NCBI RefSeq assembly: GCF_036884655.1
Contig: NC_088344.1
Coordinates: 37,546,501-37,610,500, forward strand
From: Musa acuminata AAA Group
Taxonomy: Eukaryota; Streptophyta; Magnoliopsida; Zingiberales; Musaceae
Length of the DNA: 64,000 nt
Reading direction: 5' to 3'
A model generated the notes under the pieces. It was not told the origin of the DNA. It saw nothing but the letters and a program-made list of their open reading frames with translations, and did no database searches. This document shows, piece by piece, positions 35,111-46,537 of this stretch. The position numbers and the translations under genes were made by a program. The first letter of the stretch is position 1, and every line of letters starts with the position of its first letter.

Positions 35111-36828
35111 AATCATTGATATCTATGTTTCTAAAGCAGATAAAAGTTTAACTATAGTCTAAATATGATACTGGATTTGACTACTAAATATGATTGATTT
35201 TTAAGAATATATAAAGTTTGGAAGATATACTTTGCCCCTCCGACCATATTATGTTAAATGGTGTGATCACAACTTAATATACTATTGCAAGTATAAGTGG
35301 CCTAATATATATTTTTTATCAATGTAAATTCGATCAATTGATTTTGATCAATATCTATTGAATATGTATGTCATGTCAATTTTTGAAAGATAATATGATG
35401 AACAAATGAAATATTTTTCATCAAACTAATTATTTTGTTGTAACAAGTGAATATTAATTCGACTCTCAGAGGGATGAATGCACCTAAGATGGAATAAGTT
35501 AATGGTGTCTTATGCTCTTCGACTAATGCCAATTATAAGAAAGATACAAGATATAAATGAAATTATCTTTTGATTAGACATCACCAATACTAACACGCTT
35601 CGAACTTCATCAAATTTTGCTCTCTCTCTCTCTCTCTCTCTTGTATTCTTCTTTTAGAAGAATCTTGTGGGTGATGTTAGGGTGGGGTATATGTGGTGAG
35701 CCATCATGTTCTTACAAGAACCACAAGTTTAGGTGGTGGAGATCGGCGGTTCGATGTCGCAAGTGCTTAAATGGCTTGGATACAAACTTACGAGGAAGAA
35801 GCGTCGTTGGACTACTTGACTGAATGGTTAATATTGCATCTTAATAGATCGACTCATCTTTCAAAATTGTCGAGTAACCTCACCTCAATGTCACCTCATC
35901 ATCTTAAACCGTTGTCGGATTTATGATTCGACGAAACGATGACGTAACTTAATAGTACGAACGTTCATAATTGATTAAGTGCATGCTTAATATGTGGATT
36001 ATATCGTAAATAAGGTGTGAGAAAAAGGGTTATTTAAATGTTTTAATTTAATCATGAGATGAGTTCGGACACCGACCGAGGTGGTTCGATGCAGATGCGG
36101 TAAATTTTTGGGTTCCTTACCTCAGTTGTGTCGGCCATCCTAAAGCGACACGACACGACACGGCTCCACCGACCGTGTTGGCAACACGACATACGCTTCG
36201 CCCCAGTCCCCAGATCACTGACCCAAACGCGTACCCGACGGCATGGCCTCGACATTATCGAACTATGAGCAACGGCTTAGCATTTGATTTGTGGTTCAGA
36301 TCGTGACGCGGCCTCTGTGGGATGTGGGCCCCATCCGCTTGGGTGGATTCTAGAGGAGCCACGTAAGAGGGGTACGTCACGGGTGGAACGTCGAAAAGTA
36401 TTGGTCGTTGTTGCCGCACCGGTGCAACCGTGTTTACCTCTCTCGCTACTCCTCGGTAACGTGCGCGGAGAACAACTCTGACCGCGCCTTTCTTTATCTA
36501 CTCGATCCGACGCCACACGGTGACTTACCTGCCTTATGATTCGAGGAGAAGAAGCAAAATACGTGGAAAGAGCGAAGGATCGTAATGCCTCTCGATTGGA
36601 TGAGGGTAGGAAAAGCGAGTACGCCGCAAACCAAAAGTCTGACACTTTCGTTGATCGACGTTTCCCTATTCTCGTCGTTCTCTGCTGGGAGAGGAGTGGA
36701 TCACTTCATCTTTCCATAAATAAACGGGCTTCCCTCTGTAAACGGGGAGTATAATTAAAGAAAAGCGCAACCAACCGCCCCATCGGCTCACCTTTTGTGG
36801 CTCCTCTTCCTTGACGTCCAAGAAAACG
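35111..36828. other. Intergenic DNA before the F-box-associated-like gene
   Basis: AT-rich until about 36050, then GC-richer toward the next gene. No coding gene is recognised. A TATA-like ccataaataaac lies near 36714, about 115 bp before the ATG at 36829, and could be the core promoter. Confidence 0.4.
35620..35641. repeat. (CT)n microsatellite
   Basis: Eleven CT units in intergenic DNA. Confidence 0.85.
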
Positions 36829-37896
36829 ATGGAAGCCCTTCCGGCCATGGTGTTCGATGAATCCGAGTGGATACTAGCCGACGCCGTCCTCGACGACGAC
36901 ACCCTTATCGCCTCCTCCAAGGGCATCGACGCCGACTGGGTCGTCACAGACGGCGACGAGGGCGCCGTCTCCGGCGTCTTCTTTCACCCCTCCGCTCCCG
37001 CCCGCTGCCGATTACGCCTCTGCTACGCCCCATTCGGCGGCCTCCCACCCGCCCTTCCCGACCCCTCCCTCTCCTTCCTCCCCCCTGCCGCCGCCGCCCG
37101 TTCCTCCTCTTTCGGTCTCCTCCTCCTCCGTGGCCCCTGGTCTACCTACTACGTCTGCAACCCGGCCACCGCCGAGTGTCGCACCATCCCGCGCCCCCCG
37201 AAGCCCCACCCGTACGACCCCGCCGTCGCGCTCGTCGCCAGCCCGGTCGACCCCGCCCGTTTCCACCTCGTCTGCGCCCTCGACGCCCCCGGCGGCGGCT
37301 ACCGCTTCGAGATCTTCTCTTCCGTCTCGGGCGCCTGGCGGCAGGCGTCCGCCGTGGCCGCTTCCGCAGATCCCATCTTCCCCGGCTCCGGTGTCTCAGC
37401 TGCCGGAGCGGCGTACTGGCGGACGTCCACCCCCGCGGTTCTCGCCTACGACCCGGAGGCCGACGAGGCAAGGGTGATCCTTCCGCCACCGAGGTGCGGC
37501 AACGCCAGCGAGCTGTGGCAGCTGGGAAAGGCCGGCGACGACGGGAGGTTGTGCTGCGCGTGCGTGACGGGATCTGAGGTCGTGGTCTACTGCCTGGGGC
37601 CTGCCGACGAATGGACCGTGCTCGGCTCGCTTCCCCTGGCGGTAGTCGGCGGAAGCGAGGCGGTGGAGTGGGACAACGGTGACCCGATCGCGTGCAAGGA
37701 GCCCCCGCGGCCGCTGCGGTTCGAGAGCACGAATCTCGAGGTGGTGTTGTGGGTGGACGGCCGCGTGCTGGCCGTGGACCTCGACAGCCGCCGGGTGAGG
37801 GAGGTCCGGTTCAATGGGCCGGCTCCGGGTCACGACGAAGACTACGTGTCTTACATCAGCACCGTTGCTCCCGTGGCTCCCGTGGCGTCCGGCTAA
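36829..37896 (+). CDS. F-box-associated/kelch-like beta-propeller protein lacking an F-box
   Basis: Intronless, GC-rich, 355 aa. The open frame runs 18 bases further upstream from a TTG, so the ATG at 36829 (MEALPAMVFDESEWI) is the start. Features include YYVCNPATAECRTIPRPP (residues ~105-120), the 'NPxTxxxRxIP' step typical of plant F-box-associated domains; FHLVCALDAPGGGYRFEIFSS; SGAWRQ; GAAYWRTSTPAVLAYDPEADEARVI; and GRVLAVDLDSRRVREV. These short beta-strand repeats resemble one to several propeller blades. No LPxDLxxxILxxLP F-box is visible at the N-terminus, so recruitment to an SCF ligase cannot be assumed. The strong C/G bias at third positions is typical of intronless monocot genes. 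Function unknown. Confidence 0.75.
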   Translation: MEALPAMVFDESEWILADAVLDDDTLIASSKGIDADWVVTDGDEGAVSGVFFHPSAPARCRLRLCYAPFGGLPPALPDPSLSFLPPAAAARSSSFGLLLLRGPWSTYYVCNPATAECRTIPRPPKPHPYDPAVALVASPVDPARFHLVCALDAPGGGYRFEIFSSVSGAWRQASAVAASADPIFPGSGVSAAGAAYWRTSTPAVLAYDPEADEARVILPPPRCGNASELWQLGKAGDDGRLCCACVTGSEVVVYCLGPADEWTVLGSLPLAVVGGSEAVEWDNGDPIACKEPPRPLRFESTNLEVVLWVDGRVLAVDLDSRRVREVRFNGPAPGHDEDYVSYISTVAPVAPVASG

Positions 37897-39413
37897 CGGA
37901 CGGTGACGCTTCCATCCCCCGTGAACATATGCACTACTTTTAATACTCGATATGACTATTGATGCCATGAATAATGTGTGACATTTGGGATACTCGTATT
38001 ATGAAACACTCGCGTGTTGATCATTGATCTAATCAATTACTGTGACAAATAACATGATTCCATCTTTTATAAATGTTTTTTCTTGGTTGGAGTGTTGTTT
38101 TCTTTGTCTATCGTGAAGATTGTTGGGTCCACATGATGGCAGCTTATGCTTGTGTTTGAGTGCTCGGCTTCTTCTCTTTCGTGATAAAGAACCGACTTGG
38201 AATCTCTAATCTCCTTAATGAATCAGATTCTTAATGATGGGCTGATCCACGTGTTTGTACTCTTCTGCCCATTCCGTATAGGAAATGTCTTTTGCTCGGA
38301 GCATCGAAGATGAATGGAAGAAATAATTATGCTTATTATTTTTAAAATTTATATTAAAATCTTTATAGTTACGAAAATTAAATATTTTATTTTTATATTA
38401 TAATAAAATTTATTTTTTTAAATTTTAAATTATATAAAATTATCTCAATGTTTTATTTTCACAAGAATAAAGATCGTAATATAATTTTAAAAAATATTAA
38501 ATATTAAAATATTAAAAATAATTAATTATAGAGAATAACATATAATTAACCCCTTATGATTTTAATTTGTCGAAGCCTAATTAAAATAATTTTAATTTGT
38601 CGAAGCCTATTTACATAAATCACAATTTAATTTCTAATTTTAATTTTATGAGTTAAATATTAAATTTTATTTACACATACTATTAACTTTACTATTTAAA
38701 ATATTGGTTGATGATCAAATTAATTTAACTTGACTTAGAAAGAAAAGTAGCTTTAAGTTAGGCCTCCCCGATGAGCTCTTAGTGTGAGGAGTCTCGAGTT
38801 GGACGAAGACATAAAATTCCTATTCAAAATCCTATTCGAGGATTTGTTTATAGAGGATTCAATTTAGGTAAATCCTTTATCCTGTTAGGAGAAATATTGA
38901 TAAATCTTAAGTAAGACCTCTCAATTAAATGAGTTTTAATGTTAGGAGTAATGATACACGGTTTCTCGAAATAAGATCTTAAGAGGAGTGTTTCATGCCA
39001 AACTTGTGACAAGCACCTACATGATGTGATGATGATACCCTTTGTAGTTATATGCATTTAGATATTTTCATTTGTGTCATTTAGGGTAAATATTTTTAAG
39101 ATGATACATAATCAAAAGGATATTTGTAGTTTTGATTTGGGGCCAAAGTGACAGTGTCATTGGCTCATTTTGTGGGGACGACTTATTAGAATCTCCCAAT
39201 TCAACTTGATAAATTCTCTCATCTTCTTCTTGCATATTTTAAATTTAATTTCTTCTCACATACATTTACTATAAAATAAATTTACGCACAGTTACGATGT
39301 GAATTCGTTTTTTTTTTTTTTGAGAAAATAAATTAGATTTAGAAGAAGGATAAATAAAAAGGGAACGGAATGGTGCGCGACGGGAGAAGCAGCAGAAGCC
39401 CGCACAAGCAGCG
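37897..39413. other. Intergenic DNA with a truncated MITE-like copy
   Basis: It contains the AT-rich inverted-repeat element at 38331-38552. A 19-bp direct repeat, ttttaatttgtcgaagcct, occurs at about 38561 and 38592. A poly-T tract near 39309 precedes the SWI3D leader. No gene is seen. Confidence 0.5.
38331..38552. mobile_element. Second, left-truncated copy of the AT-rich MITE-like element
   Basis: The right end, read in reverse from 38552 (ggttaattatatgttattct), matches the left end of the element at 144 (ggttaattatgtattatctc) and stays similar for about 100 bp. An inner segment on the left (ttttaaaatttatattaaaatc) is the inverted match of the right arm. The outer ~50 bp of the left arm is missing. 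Two related copies support a dispersed element family. Confidence 0.5.
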
Positions 39414-42400
39414 ATGGAGGCGAAGGGCCGTGATGGACCCCCAGCTTCGGCAAGCGTCGACACGGCGGTGGCGGCGGCAGCAGCGGCGCCGTTACTCATG
39501 GCCGAAACCCTAGCTGAAGCTCCCCGGAGGAGAGCCAGCGGTTCTAAGAGGAAAGCCTCGGCGTCATCCTCCTCCACCCCCGTGAAGCGCCAGGCCAAGG
39601 AGAGAAACCTTCTCCACCACCTCTTCCCCGTCCATAACGGTCCCTGCACCCGAGCTCGGCAATCCCCCCACAAGCACGCGGCTGCCTCCCATAGGTCTGT
39701 GGAGCATGCGGCGGCCTCCGCGTGGGCGTCGGAGGCTAGAGGCACGGACGCTTCCGCCTCGGGAGGCCCGATCAAAGCGGAGGAAGAGGAGGAGGTCGAG
39801 GAGCCGCTCGTGGATGTGGAGTTTGAGGCCGTTCGATCTAGAGGAGTCGACGTTCATGCCGTCCCTACGGCTGCCGGTGAGCTCTCTGACCAAAATTGGG
39901 ATCTTGGTGACAAGGAAACCTTTGTAATTGGTATTAGGTATTCTGTCCACTGCTAATTTTGTTCATTTTTCTTGCTTGTTTGAACTAGGGTTTCTTCTTT
40001 TTTCCCAATTTGAATTGTACTAGGTAGGAGAGAATGCTTCTTCTTTCAAAGCATGATCTTTGTATGCAGTTTAATTACGTCGAAGATGGTGGAGAACTAA
40101 CTTGATTCATTAAGAACAGTATTTTATATTCGGGATCAAATCCTAATGGGGAACCGCTTTTTCTTAATGAACTGTTTGTATTAGGAAAGACCAGGCATTT
40201 TAGTGTATATGCGAAATGATTTCCATATCATCTGGTTCTTGTAGGCTGGTTCTCATGGAAAGTGATCCACCCCGTTGAGAAGCATATGTTGCCCTCATTT
40301 TTCAGTGGAAAGTCTGAGAACCGGACACCTGAAGTGTACATGGAAATTCGGAATTCTATTATTAAGAAATTTCATTCTGACCCACAGACACAGGTGGAAC
40401 TTAAAGATTTCTCAGAGTTGTCGGTTGGAGATATGGATGCAAGGCAAGAAATCTTGGAATTCTTGGACCATTGGGGTCTTATAAATTTCCATCCTTTTCC
40501 CCCGTCTGAGAACGAAGCAAGCAAATCTGATGCTGATGACAGAGAAAAAACTTCAACTTTGGTCGATAAGATGTATCAGTTTGAAACAATTCAGTCATTT
40601 CCCCGTCTTGCTACGAAGAAAGAAGAGTCCTTGGTACCTGCGGTGCCCCCTTGCTTGCTTCCGGAGTCTGCCCTTCTTGATGATTTGATTAGGCCAGTTG
40701 GTCCTTCTGTTGAGTACCACTGCAACTCCTGCTCAGCTGATTGCTCTAGAAAGCGCTACCATTGCCAAAAGCAGGTTAGTTGGTCTCCTACGCTGGTTAA
40801 TATTGGCTATCAAGTGTGTATGCCACTTCAACAATGTCTGACAGTCTTTTCTTGTTGTGTCAATACACGGAGCCATGCAGTCCAAAATTATTTATATTAC
40901 TCTCTCAAATTCTTAAATTGATGGCTGATGGCAATATCTTTGTTATTCTTTTAACCCACCAAAGTGTATAGCTATTTTTGTTTATTCATATCCTTAAATT
41001 TTTCTCATCAAATTCAAAATCATGATTTTACTTTTTTTAGGATACATGATCTTAGTAAACGATAATGGTCAGGTTGTCTTTCTTGTCTATGGTAAATATT
41101 TTGTTGAGTTGCAGCAAACTAGGAAAGTAGACTTCCTAGTTACTTTTGTCCATCAATTCATTATTTTTATCGAGTTCTTCATTCAGAAATAAAAATTATT
41201 ATAGCTTCTTATTGAAAAAGGTAAATGGATCATGGATTTGGAAGCAGAGGTAGTGTGAGTCTAACTTCCTAATGCTACTTAATTGAAGATATGTTATTTT
41301 GCATTACATGGTTATGATAAATAGTTTCACTATCATTATCAAGTGATTATCTTACAAACTGAACTGCTGTATATATGAATATGTTCAGGATTATTTCTTG
41401 GTTCAGATATGAAATGATGATTCAACTAGATGTAAGCAGAATGTTGCTAGACATTTCAATTTCAGAATAGTTTTACTCCTACATATTTTGGGTGCTAGGG
41501 ATCTGAAATTTAATACCGTAAATTCCATATCTCAACACTCTGCTGCATTAGTATTAACAGTTATTCAGATTATAAGTTTTAGTTGAAACTTAAACTATCT
41601 TGCTCAACGAAGGACTGGATTTTGTTTATCTCTGGCTTTATTGTCTGATATTCTGCAAATAGTTGCGTCAGTACATCTATATTAGAGAAATGCTGAAAAT
41701 TTATTATTTCTTTCACAGGCAGATTTTGATTTGTGCGCTGATTGCTACAACGATGGGAAGTTTGGATCAGGCATGTTACCAGCTGATTTTATTCTAATGG
41801 AATCTGCAGAGGGTCCTGGTTTAAGTGTTGGGAGTTGGACAGATCAGGAGACTTTGCTTCTACTAGAAGCATTAGAACTTTTTGGGGAGAATTGGAATGA
41901 GATTGCTGAACATGTTGCTACTAAAACCAAAGCTCAATGCATCTTACATTTTCTTCAAATGCCCATTGAGGATTCTTTTCTAGAAGGTGGTGATGATGAT
42001 GATGATGTCAATGAGAGTAACCCAGGTAGCAAGGACCAAATTCTGTCGACTAAAGAATCAACAGCCACAAATACTTCTGAATCGGTGGAAGATGACAAGA
42101 AAGAAGCAAAGGAGGAAACCTCTCATACAAATGCTCCTGATGCTGAAGCAAAAAAATCTGAAAGTTCTGACATTGTAGATGAACCTATAACATCCAAAAC
42201 AGATCGTTTGGTTAATAAGAATACTGCTGATGTTAATATTTGCCATGAAACTGGAGCCAGCTTTGCTATCGATGCACTGAAGGCTGCATTTCAGGCTGTA
42301 GGGTACTTTCCTGAACAAGGTGGATTGGGTTCATTTGCAGAAGCTGGAAACCCAGTCATGGCACTCGTAAGTTCAAGTGCATTTTAGCTGTGGGGCATAA

Positions 42401-44995
42401 TGTAACCTGTTTTCTAGTGTTTTTTTGGATGTTGACCTTGTGCAGTATTCCCTTTGCAGGCTGTATTTTTGTCAGGTCTTGTTGAATCTGATGCTGTTAT
42501 CACCTCTTGCCGCAGCTCCCTGAAAGCCATGTCAGAGGATTCACCTAGCATCCAGCTTGCTACCAGGCATTGTTTTCTTCTTGAAGATCCACCAATTGAT
42601 AGGAAGGATCCACATCTCTCTGTGAGGTATTCAATCTGATCATATTTGAGAAAAGATTAATTTAACATGGTAATGGACGTTTGATTTGTTAAACAAAACT
42701 GCAGTGCTGTTGCTGAAACCAACAATGAGGAGGCTCACAAGGATGGAAACAAAACACAAACTTTAGATGCCACTGACGAATCTAAGGAGAAGAATGAGAT
42801 TTCTACTTCTGTGGATAATGATGGGAACTCATCCAATTTGTTGCCTGATTTCTCATTAAAACAAATTGATGAAAAAGAAGTAAATGATGTGATTCCTTCG
42901 AAAGCAGTGCCAACCACTGTACAGGAATCAATTGATCAGTCTTTGTCTGGGGACCAGTGTATGACTAGTAATGTGAAGGATGTAACTGATGCTTCTTTGC
43001 CTGTAGATCCTATGCAAAGCACTATGAAGGAAACTGAAAATTTAGCTTCTCAAGGTGAAGATTCAAAGAGTCAGGAGAAGGAAATTATTGGTTCTAAGTC
43101 AGTGGGGGAGAAACCTAATACCATGACAAATTCAGAGGATTTAATTTCAGCAGACAAGGTCCAACAACATACAGATATAGCTAAGATAAATACTAAAGTT
43201 GTTTTGGAAGAACAAGAGTGTGTGCAACTAGGTGCTTCAGCTAACGAAACCAAAGGAAAAGCAGGTTAGAAACAGATATTTCCTATGTTAGAATTTGTGG
43301 AATCACAATTTTTCAGTTAGTATTTGCTAATGCCAATTCCTTGTGTACTTAATTCAATGACTTTTCACTCAGTTTTTAACTTCGATACATTGATGTAAAA
43401 TGTCTGGCAGAGATCTTGTTGATATTAATCAAACTATTTTTTTTCTTCTGTGTTCATCTTTTCATGCATGACCAGCGAGTTTTATTCTTTTTTTTTGGGT
43501 AAAATTACTTTATGAAGCATGGGTATAAGTTATGATTACATGATGCCAACATGTCATGTTGCAGATTTGCTGATATTTCAGTTCAAAACATAGGATATGA
43601 TAGAGCATGGATAGGTGATTAAAATATATTATTCTACAATATCATATATGACAGCTTAGCACTCAGACAAATTGTTCAAATATATAGGTACAATCGGTGA
43701 TGAACTATATCAAACGACTTGTGTTCTTAATTTATTCATCTTGAATGTTTCTAACATGGTACTTCAAGAATGCATAGGATATGGTAGAAAATTATGATTA
43801 ATGAACTAAGGTATTTTTTTAATTTCATTTGTTAAATATGATGATCATCCAAACACCATAAAACAATATGTAAGGAAATTCCATGTTATCTATAATCAGA
43901 GGACAAAATTAAAAAAAAGCCAATATTTCTCATGAAGCAACCACAGAGTATCCCCATACCCTAAGACCATCCAATCATTTTAATTTAATCAATTGGGTTT
44001 GTTCGAAAAATTATCTGACATCTTTCAGTGAAGCATCTTATGGATATTGGTTTTACACATAACTGATACAAATTAGGGCAAGCAATTTGAAGAGCTCATG
44101 TTTCAGTATTGCTGAATGATTAGTTCTTTCAATTGAATATTGTTGACAAAGTATTCGCCAGCATCAGCACATGGCTGAAAACCAAGGTTGTGCCTGATGT
44201 GTTACTGGATCCAGGAAAAGAATGCTGCAGTTTTTCTTAGACCACTAGTCTTACGCTTTTGAACTTTTATATATTCGCTTTATCAATAATTCTAAAATAA
44301 GGTGCCTTTAATCGTGGCCTGTCTTACTTTTCTGCTAGAAATAATTAAAGATTTTTTACTTAGCCAGATTGATTGATTAACTCAGCTAACCACAAATTTA
44401 GTGAGATGATATTTTTTCCATGTATATTGCAGATGAGGGTGAGAGAACAGAGTCACACAGTGATGATGAGAAAAATTCTGATCCAACTGGAGTTGATGAT
44501 GATCATAATATAGACAGGTTGAAGCGTGCTGCGGTCACCGCACTCTCGGCTGCTGCTCTAAAGGCTAAGCTTCTCGCCAAGTTGGAAGAAAATGAAATTC
44601 TGAAACTTGTTTCGTTGGTTATTGAAAAGCAGGTACTTAAGAAAACAAAGGCCAATACCACCATATCTGTAATTTCTTTATTGTGTATCAATAAATTAAT
44701 GGCATATTTGGCCTTGACTATCCTGCAGTTGCACAAGTTGGAGGCAAAGTTGGCATTTTTTGCTGATATTGATAGTGTCGTCTTGAGGATGAGAGAACAA
44801 ACAGAAAAAGCAAGACAGAGACTAATGCTTGAACGCTCGCAAATAATTGCTGCTAGACTTGGTGTACCCACTTCCTCGCTCAGAGCCAACCCAGCTACCT
44901 TACCAGCAAACAGATTAGCCATGGGGTATGGTGCCACTGGTATAAAACCGCCTAACATGGCATGGCAGAAGCCACCACCTGTAAGAAGGCCATGA
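39414..44995 (+). CDS. SWI3D: SWI/SNF complex subunit SWI3D
   Basis: Seven exons: 39414-39876, 40245-40774, 41719-42366, 42460-42626, 42705-43264, 44433-44632 and 44729-44995. They join in phase into 944 aa. It is a core scaffold subunit of plant BAF-type chromatin remodellers in the nucleus. Domains in order: a basic Ala/Ser-rich N-terminus with KRKASASS; a SWIRM domain (~155-245) with [20 protein letters not shown] and [12 protein letters not shown]; a ZZ-type zinc finger (~308-350) with [15 protein letters not shown] and DLCADCY, which distinguishes SWI3D from SWI3A/B; and a SANT domain (~370-415) with [21 protein letters not shown] and [12 protein letters not shown]. Next are an acidic linker, a conserved [21 protein letters not shown] segment (~565) and a C-terminal coiled coil (~815-905). 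Length is close to Arabidopsis SWI3D. Introns of about 0.9 and 1.2 kb follow exons 2 and 5. Confidence 0.93.
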
Positions 44996-46537
44996 AGATG
45001 GGAGTCTAGTTGCTTTTTCTTTTTCAGTCTCCGGTATGTTTCTTTTTCTCATTTTTATTTTCTTATAGAGTAAAAGACATCAGAAGCACACTTAAATGCT
45101 TTTGATTTGCTATTTCCCTGTTGCATTAGCACATATGCTCATCATGTCAAGTAGTTCTTTAGCTTTGTTAAATGCTTAAACAGTTTGCATTCCAGTTTTG
45201 ACATGTTCCTTAATTATTCTTGAAGTTTCAGGTTTTGGCATCAATAGTTGTAGAATGGCCGATTGTTGCAGATGTTGAGCAAAGTTGGTTTTCTGAGCAT
45301 ATAATTCATGCAGATGTTTTTGATTCTATACCAACCAGGTTCATCTAATCAGTTGGTGTATTCACCTGAAGTAACGAAAAGCATTCAATTCTATCTGTAG
45401 TCTGATTGATCTTTACCTTGTAGCCACTTTGACAATGTTACTTGGATAAGTCTTCAAGAGAATGATTGCCGGTAGAAACCCCGATAGCCCAAATTTTCTT
45501 TGTTTGTAAATGCAATTTTCTAATGGCTATTTACGGCGATGGAATTTACTTGATGGTGAAAAGAAACTCTTGCCATGAATTATACCAAATGATGCAGTCA
45601 ATTGAAGAAAGGATCAGAAGTTTTCGTATTCTTGCTTAGAACTCTTTTCACGCATAGATATGCATGCAATCACTATCATACCCTATGTTTCTCTTCACAA
45701 GAAAGCTAAAAGCTGACAGGTGTGGTGCAGATTACAAATAATTTGTATTGTCTAGCCGGCTTTTACTGGTGGTTTGCACTTCAATTAGAAGATTGGAAGT
45801 GTTAGAAAAAGGTTTCTGAGAATACGATTTAGGATAATGTATAAAGAATTTGTTGGGATCATCAAGATTCAAGGTTTGTACCCTCCACATGGAACTTAAC
45901 TTGTTTCACTCCTTTTTGCTTGTCGATTTTTTTTGGGATTTAGACTAATATTCTCTGAAGAGTACTTCCCAATCCAACAGGCACTTGCATATGAGCCGTT
46001 TGGCTGTGATCTGGTAAGTCTTATCAAGCCTCTCGTTCCGTTGCCAACTTTTAATCTCTTCGGTCGAACAACGAGGATGGCGGATAAAAATAGCAGCCCC
46101 GAACAAAAATCCACAGGGAAATGGAGCGGATGGTGGTTGGAGAAGGATGAAGCTGACGCCTGTCACCCCATCTCCTCCTCTTCCTCTTCCTCTTCCGACA
46201 ACGCCTTCCCTCTCCTAACGAGAAGAAGAGTAGTCGTTCTTCAATTTTCGTGGCTATAATCCAATTCTTCTTTTCGCTGTCCACTTTCTCAGACCTGTTC
46301 ATTGTTTTCGTGATCATTTGCTGGTCCTCAAGTAAGAAACCACGTTAAACATGTAGAATTCGAGATATGTGAAGATTTCGACGTTAATTTTCGTTAGATT
46401 TTTTTTTTCTCTGTGGAGAGAAAAAAAATTGTCTTTTTGTTCTCATGGCGTTCTGTAATCTGCAGGTTTGACGTAGACGGGACGGGCGATTACGAGGAGG
46501 GTGGAGTCTTCTGCAGCTCGCACTCCATCCTCGCGAA
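44996..46537. other. SWI3D 3' flank and PERK leader
   Basis: The left part should be the SWI3D 3' UTR. In the right part a plausible leader intron of the PERK gene runs from a GTAAGA donor at 46332 to a tctgcag acceptor ending at 46465. An upstream open frame precedes it. No other gene is seen. Confidence 0.5.
46077..46259 (+). other. Upstream ORF in the presumed PERK leader
   Basis: An ATG at 46077 opens a 60-codon frame (MADKNSSPEQKSTGKWSGWW, then a Ser run) that ends at 46259. That is 278 bp before the PERK start and upstream of the presumed leader intron. If transcription starts further left, scanning ribosomes would meet it first. Its composition is protein-like at the N-terminus, but it has no recognised family. 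It could instead be a chance frame. Confidence 0.35.

Noticed and set aside
37142..37968. Several long Arg/Pro-rich frames on both strands
   Set aside because: They are shadows of the GC-rich intronless gene at 36829-37896, where stops are rare in every frame.
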